A DNA stretch of 64,000 nt from an uncultured Pelagibacteraceae bacterium (lineage in GTDB: Bacteria > Pseudomonadota > Alphaproteobacteria > Pelagibacterales > Pelagibacteraceae), in the NCBI GenBank assembly GCA_902592275.1, contig CACJDW010000001.1, forward strand, positions 111,175-175,174. Direction: 5' to 3'. Shown one piece after another: positions 1-9,712 of this stretch. Under the pieces are notes generated by a model. The model had not been told where the DNA came from and did no database searches. It was given only the letters and a program-made list of their open reading frames with translations. The first letter of the stretch is position 1; each line of letters begins with the position of its first letter. Both the position numbers and the translations under genes were made by a program.

Positions 1-634
1 TAAAATAAAATTCATTATCAAAAAAAAAGATGGTTCAAGAGTAAAGAAAGGTTCTTTAGTTGCCTTAATTAAAGGACAAGCAAAAAATATTTTGATTGCA
101 GAAAGAGTTGCTTTAAATTTTTTATCTCACATTTCTGGAATAGCGACAAAAACAAATGAGTTTGTTAAATTAGTTGGAAAAAAAAGTAAAATTTGCTGTA
201 CAAGAAAAACAATCCCGAATTTAAGAGTTTTACAAAAATATGCTGTTAAATTAGGTGGAGGTACAAATCACAGATTTAATTTAAGTGATGAATATTTAAT
301 TAAAGATAACCATATCGCTAGCTCAGATTTAAAGAGTTTGGTTTTAAAAGCTATTAAATATAAAAAAGGAAAAAAAATTACTGTCGAAGTTGATACAATT
401 AAGCAGCTTAGATCAATTTTGGGTCTAAAATTTAATACAGTTCTCCTAGATAATATGAGCATTAAAAATTTGAGAGAAAGTGTGAAAATAGTTAAACAAC
501 TTTATGAAACTGAAGCTTCTGGTAATGTTAGTTTAAAAACTGTTAAAGCTATTGCGTCAACTGGGGTTAATAGAATTTCTGTTGGCAGTATTACGCATAG
601 CGCTCCTGCTGTTGACTTTAAGTTAGAAATCTAA
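1..634 (+). CDS. nadC: Nicotinate-nucleotide pyrophosphorylase (quinolinate phosphoribosyltransferase), 5'-truncated
   Basis: The frame is open from base 2, so the gene begins before the window; 210 C-terminal residues are visible. The enzyme converts quinolinate and PRPP to nicotinate mononucleotide in de novo NAD synthesis. Family signatures are the ERVALNFLSHISGIAT stretch, the LLDNM strand, and the C-terminal EASGNVS and RISVGSITHS segments that form the phosphate-binding end of the barrel. An internal TTG at 92 is not a plausible start because recognisable NadC sequence continues upstream of it. The 3' end overlaps the stop of the opposing MazG-like gene. nadA and nadB would be expected upstream but cannot be seen. 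Confidence 0.93.
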   Translation, partial: KIKFIIKKKDGSRVKKGSLVALIKGQAKNILIAERVALNFLSHISGIATKTNEFVKLVGKKSKICCTRKTIPNLRVLQKYAVKLGGGTNHRFNLSDEYLIKDNHIASSDLKSLVLKAIKYKKGKKITVEVDTIKQLRSILGLKFNTVLLDNMSIKNLRESVKIVKQLYETEASGNVSLKTVKAIASTGVNRISVGSITHSAPAVDFKLEI

Positions 635-1002
635 TTTACGAATTTAGATAGGTCAGGTTTAAAATAGTTTGGACCTTTCATGACTTTTCCAGATTCATTG
701 TAAATAGGTTTGCCATTTTCATCTAACTTGCTCATATTTGAATTTTGGACTTCATTAAAACATTTATCTAGATCAATTCCAAATGCGTGTCCTGCTCCGT
801 AAGTTACGTACAATATATCCGTAAGCGCATCAGCTACTTCCAATAAATCCCTATTATTCATGGCTTCTGTAAGTTCTTCTAATTCCTCTTTTATTAAATC
901 TATCCTTAATTTATTTATTTTATCACTACTAAATGATGGTTTTGTTTTGACTTCCTGACCAAAAGTTTTCATGAAAGTACCCACTTTGCTAAAATTCGAC
1001 AT
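631..1002 (-). CDS. MazG/HisE-like all-alpha NTP pyrophosphohydrolase
   Basis: A 123-residue protein of the all-alpha NTP-pyrophosphatase superfamily. The metal-binding pattern is visible: acidic residues E39, E40 and E43 on one helix, then E55, D58 and D62 (EVADALTD) on the next. Members hydrolyse nucleoside triphosphates or phosphoribosyl-ATP to monophosphates and pyrophosphate. The substrate cannot be told from sequence: it resembles the phosphoribosyl-ATP pyrophosphohydrolase-like group, but no other his gene is nearby, so a house-cleaning role on non-canonical dNTPs is equally possible. It starts with ATG and is divergent from fumC across 67 bp. Confidence 0.75.
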   Translation of the reverse strand: MSNFSKVGTFMKTFGQEVKTKPSFSSDKINKLRIDLIKEELEELTEAMNNRDLLEVADALTDILYVTYGAGHAFGIDLDKCFNEVQNSNMSKLDENGKPIYNESGKVMKGPNYFKPDLSKFVN

Positions 1003-1069
1003 AATGCTCCTGTATGTTTTTAAAAATTTATTGTATGTTAATAATTATTTGTTACTTAAAAATTAATCA

Positions 1070-2458
1070 ATGAAATTAAGAAAAGAATTTGACAGTATTG
1101 GAAGTATAAATGTACCAAATGATAAATATTGGGGTGCATCTACTCAAAGATCTAATAAATTTTTTAATATTGGAAAAATTTTAGTTAATATTTCAATCAT
1201 TAAATCAATTGCGATTATTAAGAGATCTGCAGCAATAGTGCATGCTAAAGACAAATCAATTGATGCAAAAATATCTAAAGCAATAATCAAGGCATCAGAT
1301 GAAGTTATCAGAGGTAAATTAGATGAAAATTTTCCTTTAAAGGTTTGGCAAACAGGATCTGGCACACAAACAAATATGAATGTAAATGAAGTTGTAGCAA
1401 ATAGGGCAATAGAAATTTTAGGTGGTAAAAAAGGTTCTAAGAGACCAGTTCATCCAAATGATCATGTAAATAAGTCACAATCTACAAATGATGTTTTTCC
1501 AACTGCAATGCATATTTCTATTGCTCAAGAGACTATTGGTAAAATGTTACCAAATTTAAAAATTTTAGAAAAAGAGTTAAGGAGAAAGTCTAAAGAATTT
1601 AAAAATATAGTTAAAATTGGTAGAACTCATCTCCAAGACGCAACCCCTCTTTCACTTGGACAAGAATTTTCTGGATATCATACTCAAGTTAAAAAAAGTA
1701 TTCAAAGAATACAATATGGGTTGAAAGAAATTTTATTTCTTGCACAAGGTGGTACAGCTGTAGGTACAGGAATTAATTCAAAAAAAAACTTTGATAAGAA
1801 AATTGTTAAAGAAATTGCTAAATTTACGAAAATTAATTTTAAACCTGCTCCAAATAAATTTGCTGAACTTGCTGCTCATGATGCAATAGTAAATTTTTCA
1901 GGCACTCTAAATACATGTGCAGTTGCCCTTATGAAAATTTCAAATGATATTAGATTTTTAGGCTCAGGTCCGAGAGCTGGTTATGGGGAATTAATTCTTC
2001 CCGAGAATGAACCAGGTTCGTCAATAATGCCAGGTAAAGTAAATCCAACACAATGCGAAGCTGTAACTATGGTTTGTGTTAAAGTAATCGGTAACCATAA
2101 CGGAATAACAATGGCAGGATCGCACGGACATTTTGAACTAAATGTTTTTAAACCTTTAATTGCACATAATATTTTACAATCAATCGATTTAATTGCCGAC
2201 AGCACAAAAAATTTTGCTTTGTATTGCGTTAAAGGAATAAAGGCTAATAAAAACAAAATTCAAGAACATTTAGATAATTCTCTGATGCTAGTAACTGCAC
2301 TAGCACCTCATATTGGATATGATAATGCTGCTAAAATTGCAAAAACTGCATTAAAAAATAATACTACTCTCAAATACGAAACTTTAAAAACAGGTTTAAT
2401 AAACGAGAAAGATTACCAAAAAATAGTAGATCCTAAAAAAATGATCTATCCAAAATAA
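1070..2458 (+). CDS. fumC: Fumarate hydratase class II
   Basis: A 462-residue, iron-independent fumarase that interconverts fumarate and L-malate in the TCA cycle; normally a cytosolic homotetramer. The fumarase/aspartase signature GSSIMPGKVNPTQ lies around residues 315-327. The conserved TGSGTQTNMN stretch (about 95-105) and the GRTHLQDATP segment (about 185-195) are also present, and the length is normal for the family. GSGTQTNMN and the HPNDHVN segment favour fumarase over aspartase or argininosuccinate lyase. There is no clear Shine-Dalgarno sequence before the ATG. The stop overlaps the convergent AsmA-like gene by 13 bp. Confidence 0.96.
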   Translation: MKLRKEFDSIGSINVPNDKYWGASTQRSNKFFNIGKILVNISIIKSIAIIKRSAAIVHAKDKSIDAKISKAIIKASDEVIRGKLDENFPLKVWQTGSGTQTNMNVNEVVANRAIEILGGKKGSKRPVHPNDHVNKSQSTNDVFPTAMHISIAQETIGKMLPNLKILEKELRRKSKEFKNIVKIGRTHLQDATPLSLGQEFSGYHTQVKKSIQRIQYGLKEILFLAQGGTAVGTGINSKKNFDKKIVKEIAKFTKINFKPAPNKFAELAAHDAIVNFSGTLNTCAVALMKISNDIRFLGSGPRAGYGELILPENEPGSSIMPGKVNPTQCEAVTMVCVKVIGNHNGITMAGSHGHFELNVFKPLIAHNILQSIDLIADSTKNFALYCVKGIKANKNKIQEHLDNSLMLVTALAPHIGYDNAAKIAKTALKNNTTLKYETLKTGLINEKDYQKIVDPKKMIYPK

Positions 2459-3936
2459 TTCTTAATTGCCTGATTCAATAAGTTCTTAAAATAGATTTTA
2501 TTTTGAAGATCATCTTTTTTTAAAATTACGTTGTTTAAAATTTTATTAACATTTAGATCAATTTTGTTGTCAACTTTAATATCTTTTAATTCTGCTGTTT
2601 TTTGATCAAAATTATAAGTAAAATTTAAATCAATTTGATTTATTTTATTTCTGTAATTTTTTGGTGTTAGTAGAAACTGATAAATTTTATTATAGTTGTT
2701 AATATTTATCTTTAGTTTTCCATCTAAAACTAATTCTCCATCTCTTACGAAAACTAAGCTTTCTAATAATTCAAAAGTTGCAAAATCCCTCCACTGAAAT
2801 TTTGTCGTATCTGCATCAATAAGACCATCTTGAATTTTAGATTTTAAATTAATGTTTCTGAAATTTGAATTATTATAAACACGATCTGCGTTTATATTTA
2901 ATTTAAAGTCTATATTTTTATTATTTAGCATTTCGGTCTTCAAAAGCTGAGAAATAATAGCATTAGTACCAAAAAGATAATTTAAGTTTATTTCAGCTGC
3001 ATCACCTTCTAAACTCGCATAAAATGGTTTAAAATTAAATTGTCCATCGTATCTTATATTTGGTTGATCTACTTTATCTAAGATTTGAAAATTAAAATAA
3101 TATTTTTCAATTTGATAATCTGCAAAACGTTTAATTTTATTTATGTTAAATTCAGATTTTCCTACTCTTAAATCCTTATCCAGGTTTAACTCATTTTTAA
3201 TTTTAAGTTTAATTAAATCAATATTTATTTCAGAAAAAATCTTGCTTTTATCCTCACTAAAAAAAGACTCCATTGATAACGGAATATTAAAAATTTCATT
3301 ATCTAAATAAAAAATATTTTTTAGCTCTTTAGGCTCATAAAAATATTTCATTTTTAAAATTTTGTTAATAAACAAAACTTCATCCTCTGTATTTCGAAAA
3401 AAAATAATGCTTTTTTTTATAATTAAATTTCCATCTTCGAAATTATGATTTAAAAGATTTAGAAAAAATTTATAATTATTTTTATTTAAGTTAAAATTTG
3501 CGTTTTCAATAATTAAGTCTTTAATTTTAATATTTTTAAATGAAAATAAATTATCTATGGATATAAAAATTTTAAAATTTTTAATATTTGAAATTTCAGT
3601 TTGTTCATCATTAATAATTGTATCGGTTATTATAAAATGAGGTTTAGGAAATAAATTATATTTTATATTTTTTGAAAATTTAAAATTAAGGTGTAATTTT
3701 TTCTGAAGCTCAGTATTTAAAACTTTTAAAATATCTGATTGCTTATAAAAAGTAGGTAAGAGCAGGTAAGATAAGAAAATAACAAAAAGTGCGACAAAAG
3801 TTAAAATTAGTTTATTGTTTTTAATTAAATAACTAAGATTTTTAAAATTTATCTTGTTTAAATTTTTTTCTAAAAGATTATTAATTAATTTACTTATGTT
3901 ATTTAAATATTTTACAAGAAAATTTGTTTTACGCAT
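2446..3936 (-). CDS. AsmA-like envelope protein with one N-terminal membrane segment
   Basis: About 496 residues from the ATG at 3936; a TTG nine bases further upstream is the alternative start. A single hydrophobic segment lies near residues 44-64, followed by a long Asn/Lys/Ile-rich, beta-rich periplasmic part. The pattern of repeated 'DGNLIIKKS', 'FNFKPFYASLEGDAAEINLNYL' type segments is typical of AsmA-family proteins, which are thought to help move or organise lipids between inner and outer membrane. No catalytic motif is visible. Recognition is by architecture and local similarity, so the family call is moderately certain and the exact role unknown. It is divergent from the helicase gene across only about 35 bp. 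Confidence 0.6.
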   Translation of the reverse strand: MRKTNFLVKYLNNISKLINNLLEKNLNKINFKNLSYLIKNNKLILTFVALFVIFLSYLLLPTFYKQSDILKVLNTELQKKLHLNFKFSKNIKYNLFPKPHFIITDTIINDEQTEISNIKNFKIFISIDNLFSFKNIKIKDLIIENANFNLNKNNYKFFLNLLNHNFEDGNLIIKKSIIFFRNTEDEVLFINKILKMKYFYEPKELKNIFYLDNEIFNIPLSMESFFSEDKSKIFSEINIDLIKLKIKNELNLDKDLRVGKSEFNINKIKRFADYQIEKYYFNFQILDKVDQPNIRYDGQFNFKPFYASLEGDAAEINLNYLFGTNAIISQLLKTEMLNNKNIDFKLNINADRVYNNSNFRNINLKSKIQDGLIDADTTKFQWRDFATFELLESLVFVRDGELVLDGKLKININNYNKIYQFLLTPKNYRNKINQIDLNFTYNFDQKTAELKDIKVDNKIDLNVNKILNNVILKKDDLQNKIYFKNLLNQAIKNYFG

Positions 3937-3970
3937 GGTAACCAATAAAGCTTATAAAGTATTATTTTAA

Positions 3971-6007
3971 ATGATAAACAAAGATTATCTAAATAATTTA
4001 AATGAAGCTCAAAAAGAAGCTGTATTGTACCTAGAGGGACCACTTTTAATAGTTGCAGGAGCTGGATCTGGTAAAACTAAAGTTTTGACTTCAAGAATTG
4101 TAAATATAATAGAAAAAAAGAAGGCTTTTCCCAATCAGATTTTAGCTGTCACATTTACAAACAAAGCTGCTAAAGAGATGCAAAATAGAGTCAGCAAAAT
4201 ACTTGGCTCTACCGCGGTCGGACTTTCATGGCTAGGCACATTTCATTCTATTTGTGCGAAATTATTGCGAAAACATGCATCTGCTGCAAATCTTAATTCC
4301 AATTTTACTATTATCGATTCAGATGATCAGATCAGACTTATTAAAAATATTTGTAAGGCTGAAAATATTGACATTAAACAATTGTCTCCAAGGTTTATAT
4401 TAGCAATAATCGATCGCTGGAAAAATAAAGGATTTTATCCAAATGAAGTAATAATAAATAAAAAAGATCTTTATGAAAAAACAATTCTTCCACTTTATAA
4501 AGTTTATCAACAAAAGTTAACCGACCTTAACTCTTGTGACTTTGGTGATCTTATATTACATGCTGTAAAAATTTTGGAATTCAATTCAGACATTAGAGAA
4601 ATATATTCAAAAAATTTTAAATATATTCTTGTCGATGAATATCAAGATACAAATTTTATTCAAAGCAAATGGCTTAATCTCCTTTCAGAAAAAAATAAAA
4701 ATATTTGCTGTGTGGGGGATGATGATCAATCAATTTATAGTTGGAGAGGTGCGGAAATAAAAAATTTTTTAGAATTTGATCAAGTTTATAAAAATACAAA
4801 AGTAATAAGATTAGAGCAAAATTATAGATCTTCTCAGAATATTTTATCTGTGGCTTCAGACCTTATTTCTAATAATCAAAATAGAGTTGGAAAAACATTG
4901 ATTACTACAATGGAAGAAGGTGATCCAGTGCAATTAAACTGTTTTAAAAATGGTAAAGATGAAGCAATTGGGATTTCTGATGAAATTGAAAAAAAAATAA
5001 AAAAAAAGTTTTCATATAATAATATTGCAATTTTAGTTAGAGCCATTTTTCAAACACGTGAATTTGAGGAAAGATTTCTAAAAATTGGTATGCCTTACAG
5101 AATATTGGGTGGTACAAAATTTTACGAAAGAGCTGAAATTAAAGATTGTGTTGCATACTTGAGATTAATTCATCAAGAGAAAGATGACTTGGCTTTTGAA
5201 AGAATAGTGAATAACCCTAAGAGATCGATAGGTGATAGTACTTTGAAAAATATTCATGAGTTTGCTAAGGAAAATAATTTAAATTTAGAAAGAGCATCAA
5301 TAAAAATGCTTGACCAAAATTTAATTAAACCGAAAGCTAAAATTGGTCTTAGTTTATTTATCAATTCTTTGATGAAGTGGAGAAACGATTTAATTGTAAA
5401 AAAATCAAGTCATATAAAATTATTACAAATTGTTTTAGATGAGTCAGGATATTCAGCAATGCTTAAAAATAAAAAAGACTTAGATAATGAAAATAGATTA
5501 GAAAATATTAAAGAGTTATTAAGCGCAATGAAAGAATTTGATAATCTAGAAAGTTTTTTGGAACATGTTTCTTTAGCAACCTCTGTAGATCAGGAATGGG
5601 ATGGTGAAAAAATTAACATGATGACTATGCACGCAGCAAAAGGTTTAGAGTTTGATGTTGTATTTTTACCTGGATGGGAGGAAGGGTTGTTTCCACACCA
5701 AAAATCTATCGAAGAAAAAGGTCAAAATGGCCTAGAGGAAGAAAGACGGTTAGCATATGTAGGAATTACAAGAGCAAAGAAAAAAGCTATAATTTCCTTT
5801 TCAATGAATAGATTTTATCAAGGAGATTGGATTGATAGTATGGCTTCAAGATTTGTTGATGAACTTCCAGAAAAACATTTAGAAAAAAACTCCTTCTTTG
5901 ATGAGGAAATTAATAATGATGATGATTTTGATTTTAATCAAGATTTTGAAATTGAGGAAGGTACAAAAAGTCCTGGCTGGATAAGATATCAAAAGAGAAT
6001 TAAATGA
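3971..6007 (+). CDS. uvrD: UvrD/PcrA-type superfamily 1 DNA helicase
   Basis: A 678-residue 3'-5' helicase. Motifs in order: Q-motif region NEAQKEAV (11-18), Walker A AGAGSGKT (29-36), Walker B VDEYQDTN near 220, GDDDQSIYSWRGA (motif III) near 250, QNYRSS (motif IV) and, late in the protein, TMHAAKGLEFD (motif V) and EERRLAYVGITRAK (motif VI). It unwinds DNA in nucleotide excision and mismatch repair and removes bound proteins. The C-terminal tail is acidic (runs of E and D) and shorter than in E. coli UvrD. UvrD, PcrA and Rep cannot be separated with certainty from sequence alone. Its stop overlaps the next start as ATGA. Confidence 0.93.
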   Translation: MINKDYLNNLNEAQKEAVLYLEGPLLIVAGAGSGKTKVLTSRIVNIIEKKKAFPNQILAVTFTNKAAKEMQNRVSKILGSTAVGLSWLGTFHSICAKLLRKHASAANLNSNFTIIDSDDQIRLIKNICKAENIDIKQLSPRFILAIIDRWKNKGFYPNEVIINKKDLYEKTILPLYKVYQQKLTDLNSCDFGDLILHAVKILEFNSDIREIYSKNFKYILVDEYQDTNFIQSKWLNLLSEKNKNICCVGDDDQSIYSWRGAEIKNFLEFDQVYKNTKVIRLEQNYRSSQNILSVASDLISNNQNRVGKTLITTMEEGDPVQLNCFKNGKDEAIGISDEIEKKIKKKFSYNNIAILVRAIFQTREFEERFLKIGMPYRILGGTKFYERAEIKDCVAYLRLIHQEKDDLAFERIVNNPKRSIGDSTLKNIHEFAKENNLNLERASIKMLDQNLIKPKAKIGLSLFINSLMKWRNDLIVKKSSHIKLLQIVLDESGYSAMLKNKKDLDNENRLENIKELLSAMKEFDNLESFLEHVSLATSVDQEWDGEKINMMTMHAAKGLEFDVVFLPGWEEGLFPHQKSIEEKGQNGLEEERRLAYVGITRAKKKAIISFSMNRFYQGDWIDSMASRFVDELPEKHLEKNSFFDEEINNDDDFDFNQDFEIEEGTKSPGWIRYQKRIK

Positions 6008-7698
6008 AAACTTACATAAACGAATTAAGAAGTAAATTTAAGAATTATGAAATTGACGGATATGTAATTCCAAAAAATGACGATTATTTTACAGAATATT
6101 CAAAATTAAATCGATTAGAGGTAATCTCAAACTTTAGCGGATCTGCTGGTTTAGCCATAATTCTTAAAAATAAAAATTATTTGTTTACTGATGGAAGATA
6201 TACAATTCAAAGTAAAATTGAGAGTGGGAAAAATTTTAAAATTTATGGATTTGAAAAATTAATAAATTGTAGTTTGTTTAAAAATCTTACACTTGGAATA
6301 GATCCTAAGTTATTTACCAATACTCAAATTAAAAATTATTTTTTAAAACACAATAGAATCAAATATGTTGAAAAAAATCTCATTGATGAAATCAAAAAAC
6401 AGAGAGAGCATACTTCGATCCCATTTTTTTCGTTAAATAAAAATATTGTTGGTGAAAGTATTAATTCTAAATTAAATAAAATAACTAAATACTTAAAAAA
6501 AAATAAATGCGATTATATTTTTATTAGTGCACCAGAAAATGTTGCATGGATTTTAAATATAAGAGGTGGAGATGGCCCAAATAGTCCTATTCCCAATTCA
6601 AGATTGATAGTAAGTAAATCAAAAAAAATATTACTTATAAGTAATCTTAAAAAGTGTAAACAATTATTAAAAAATAAAATTATTAAGAAAGAAGAATTTT
6701 TAGATGTACATACTTTACCAAGTAAATTACTACATCTTAAGGGAAAAAACTTTATTATAGATGATAAATCTTGTTCAATATTTTATGAAAATTTAATTAA
6801 ATCAAAATTCAAAATTATTAGTAGAGAAGATCCTACTTATCATTTAAAGGCAATTAAAAATAAAACTGAAATTAAGAATATGACTAATGCTCATATCTCT
6901 GATGGTGTGGCATTAACAAAATTTTTATTCTGGATAAAAAAAATCAATAAAAAAAAAATTACTGAAGTTGAGGCTGTTAAGAAATTAGAAAATTTTAGAA
7001 AATTAAATAAGAACTTTTTGTATCCTAGTTTTGATACAATTGCAGGTTCAGGTAAAAATGGTGCTATTGTACATTACCGTGCTAAAAAAGAAAATTGCAG
7101 AACTATTAATAAAAAGGATATTTTGCTTTGTGACTCTGGTGGACAATATAAATATGGCACGACCGACGTTACAAGAACAATTTGTTTTTCAAAACAAAAA
7201 CAAAAAATCAAAAATATTTTCACTAAAGTTTTAAAAGGTCATATTGCTGTGGCTACAACTAATATAAATAAAGAAGATACTGGCAAAAAAATTGATAAAA
7301 GAGCGAGAAAATTTTTAAATAAAAGTAACTTAGATTATGCACATGGTACAGGACATGGTGTAGGTTTTTTTCTTAATGTTCATGAAGGACCTCAATCAAT
7401 TACAAAAATAAACACATTAAAAATAAGAGAAGGCATGATATTAAGTAATGAGCCTGGTTATTATAAAACTAACGAATATGGAATTAGGATTGAAAATTTA
7501 GTTTATGTAAAAAAAGTAAATAAAAAATTATTATTCCAAAATCTTACTATGGCGCCCATAGAAAAAGATTTAATTAATTTTGATTTATTAACAGTTAATG
7601 AAAAAAACTATTTATTTAAATATCATCTAGAAGTTTATTCAAATATATCTAAATATTTAAGTCCAAATGAAAAAAAGTGGTTAGCTAGTTTTATTTAG
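6004..7698 (+). CDS. Xaa-Pro aminopeptidase (M24B metallopeptidase)
   Basis: A 564-residue pita-bread peptidase that removes N-terminal residues preceding proline. The dimetal ligands are all visible: Asp in LLCDSGGQY (about 375) and in GTTDVTRT (about 386), His in GTGHGVGFFLNVHEGP (about 450), Glu in LSNEPGYY (about 482) and Glu in GIRIENL (about 497). Creatinase-like N-terminal domains precede the catalytic one. The length matches the three-domain type found in alphaproteobacteria and eukaryotes rather than the shorter E. coli PepP. It is translationally coupled to the helicase (ATGA overlap), and its 3' end overlaps the convergent ligA by 18 bp. Confidence 0.92.
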   Translation: MKTYINELRSKFKNYEIDGYVIPKNDDYFTEYSKLNRLEVISNFSGSAGLAIILKNKNYLFTDGRYTIQSKIESGKNFKIYGFEKLINCSLFKNLTLGIDPKLFTNTQIKNYFLKHNRIKYVEKNLIDEIKKQREHTSIPFFSLNKNIVGESINSKLNKITKYLKKNKCDYIFISAPENVAWILNIRGGDGPNSPIPNSRLIVSKSKKILLISNLKKCKQLLKNKIIKKEEFLDVHTLPSKLLHLKGKNFIIDDKSCSIFYENLIKSKFKIISREDPTYHLKAIKNKTEIKNMTNAHISDGVALTKFLFWIKKINKKKITEVEAVKKLENFRKLNKNFLYPSFDTIAGSGKNGAIVHYRAKKENCRTINKKDILLCDSGGQYKYGTTDVTRTICFSKQKQKIKNIFTKVLKGHIAVATTNINKEDTGKKIDKRARKFLNKSNLDYAHGTGHGVGFFLNVHEGPQSITKINTLKIREGMILSNEPGYYKTNEYGIRIENLVYVKKVNKKLLFQNLTMAPIEKDLINFDLLTVNEKNYLFKYHLEVYSNISKYLSPNEKKWLASFI

Positions 7699-9711
7699 CA
7701 TTCTCATAAATTCAGCTTGATCTATAACATTTATTTTTAACTTTTTAGCATTGTCTATTTTCTTTTTGGTTGGCTTGTCTCCAATTATTAAATAATTTAA
7801 TTTCTTAGAGACACTGCTAACTGTTTTGCCCGAATTTTCTTCAATCAAAGACTTTAATTCTGCTCTACTAATACCATTTAATTTTCCAGTAACTAAAAAG
7901 GTTTTATTTTTTAATAAACCATCTTCAGAATTTTGAATAGCATTTTTAACTACTAAAACTTTTTCTAATTCATTCAAAACTTTTATGTTAGTTTTATTTG
8001 AAAAAAAACTTTTAATAGAATTTACTTGTGTTTCACCAATGCCATCAATGTTTAATAAATCTTCATAATCACTTTGAACAGATAAATTTTTAAATTTTGA
8101 AAATGATGTAAAATGTTTTGACAACAATTTTGCATTCTCTAATCCTATATGTCTAATTCCCAAAGAGTAAATTAATCTTTCTAAAGAAATATTTTTTTTT
8201 TGATTAATTGAATATATTAAATTTTTGACAGATAATTGACCCCAGCCATCTAGTTTTTCAATTTTTGAATAATCTAATTTAAATATATCTTGAGGATATT
8301 TTATAAATTGTAATTTCCAAAAATTTTCGACTATTTTTTTTCCAAAACCGTCTATATTAAAAGCCTCTTTTGAGACAAAATGTTTTAATTTTTCAATCGA
8401 TATTTTGTCACAATAATAACCTTCGCTAGAACATCTCCTAACTGCATCAACTTTTTTTGTTATCTTATTAAATTCTTTAATTGTTTTTGATCCACACGAT
8501 GGACAATTTTCTGGAAAAATAAATTTTTTAGAATTTTTTAATCTTTTTTTTATATCTATAGAAAGTATGTGCGGTATGACATCTCCCGCTCTCTCTATAA
8601 CAGCTGTATCACCTATTCTTATATCTTTTCGGTTGATTTCATCTTCATTATGCAATGTTGCATTCGAAACTACAACACCACCAATATTAATTGGCTTTAT
8701 CTTTGCAACTGGAGTTAAAGCTCCAGTTCTTCCAACTTGAATCTCTATGTCTAAAATTTGAGAAATAGCTTTATTAGATGAAAATTTATGAGCAATGGCC
8801 CATCTAGGAGCATTAGCAACATTTCCCAATCTTTTTTGCATTGCAAAATCATTAACTTTGTAAACTATTCCATCTATATCAAAATCTAAATCAGCTCTTT
8901 TTTTTTCAATTTCTTGATAATTTTTCATTAAATTTTTGACACCTGAATTTAAAGTATTTAATGGGTTTGTTTTAAATCCCCATTCATTTAATTTTTTTAA
9001 AAAATCGGATTGATTATTAACTATTAAACCCTTTTCATATCCAAATGTATAAGCAATAAATTTTAAAGGTATTTTTTTTGTTTGTTCTGGATCTTTTTGT
9101 CTTAGTGAACCTGAGGCCGCATTTCTTGGATTGGCAAATTTTTCACTAAGTTTTTCAAAATCACTATTTTGAATAAAAACTTCTCCTCTTATATCAATCT
9201 CCTTTGGAAAATCTTTTGATAAAATTATTTTTGGAATATCATTTATAGTTAAAAGATTTTCAGTAATGTCTTCCCCTTCTTTGCCATCTCCTCTTGAGAG
9301 ACCTTTAAACAATTTGCCTCTTCTATATATTAGTGAAGCAGATATACCGTCAATTTTAGGTTCAGCACTATATTGAATTTCAAACTTTTGATTAATTGAT
9401 AAAAAATTAGTTATTTTTTTCTCAAAATTTATCAAATCATCCTCAGAAAATGCATTACTTAAAGATAACATGGGAACTTTATGAGATACTTTTTTAAAAA
9501 TTTTTGAAGGTTTAAAACCAACCAGGTTAGATGGTGAGTCTTTAGATTTTAAAAAATTAAATTTTTTTTCTGAGTCAATAATATCTTTTTTTAAAATATC
9601 ATAGTCAGCATCCGTAACAACAGAAATATTATCGTTATAATATTTTCTATTATATTTTTTAAGTAGCTCTAATTTTTCATTATATTTTTTTTTGATTAAT
9701 TTTTTATCCAT
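7681..9711 (-). CDS. ligA: NAD-dependent DNA ligase LigA
   Basis: About 676 residues from the ATG at 9711, which forms TAGTATG with the bamD stop; a TTG at 9720 is an alternative. It seals nicks in replication and repair using NAD. Visible parts: N-terminal Ia domain; adenylation motif EPKIDG with the active lysine near 117; SRGDGKEGEDIT; OB fold; a zinc finger with all four cysteines (CPSC and a later C...C pair, about 400-430); helix-hairpin-helix repeats; and a BRCT domain in the last 75 residues. In this window it is the last gene of the dcw/lpxC/bamD run, an arrangement common in alphaproteobacteria. Confidence 0.97.
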   Translation of the reverse strand: MDKKLIKKKYNEKLELLKKYNRKYYNDNISVVTDADYDILKKDIIDSEKKFNFLKSKDSPSNLVGFKPSKIFKKVSHKVPMLSLSNAFSEDDLINFEKKITNFLSINQKFEIQYSAEPKIDGISASLIYRRGKLFKGLSRGDGKEGEDITENLLTINDIPKIILSKDFPKEIDIRGEVFIQNSDFEKLSEKFANPRNAASGSLRQKDPEQTKKIPLKFIAYTFGYEKGLIVNNQSDFLKKLNEWGFKTNPLNTLNSGVKNLMKNYQEIEKKRADLDFDIDGIVYKVNDFAMQKRLGNVANAPRWAIAHKFSSNKAISQILDIEIQVGRTGALTPVAKIKPINIGGVVVSNATLHNEDEINRKDIRIGDTAVIERAGDVIPHILSIDIKKRLKNSKKFIFPENCPSCGSKTIKEFNKITKKVDAVRRCSSEGYYCDKISIEKLKHFVSKEAFNIDGFGKKIVENFWKLQFIKYPQDIFKLDYSKIEKLDGWGQLSVKNLIYSINQKKNISLERLIYSLGIRHIGLENAKLLSKHFTSFSKFKNLSVQSDYEDLLNIDGIGETQVNSIKSFFSNKTNIKVLNELEKVLVVKNAIQNSEDGLLKNKTFLVTGKLNGISRAELKSLIEENSGKTVSSVSKKLNYLIIGDKPTKKKIDNAKKLKINVIDQAEFMRMLNKTS

Positions 9712-9712
9712 A

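Noticed and set aside
7031-7234. 67-residue frame inside the Xaa-Pro aminopeptidase gene
   Set aside because: Out-of-frame reading of the catalytic region, whose correct frame holds all metal ligands.
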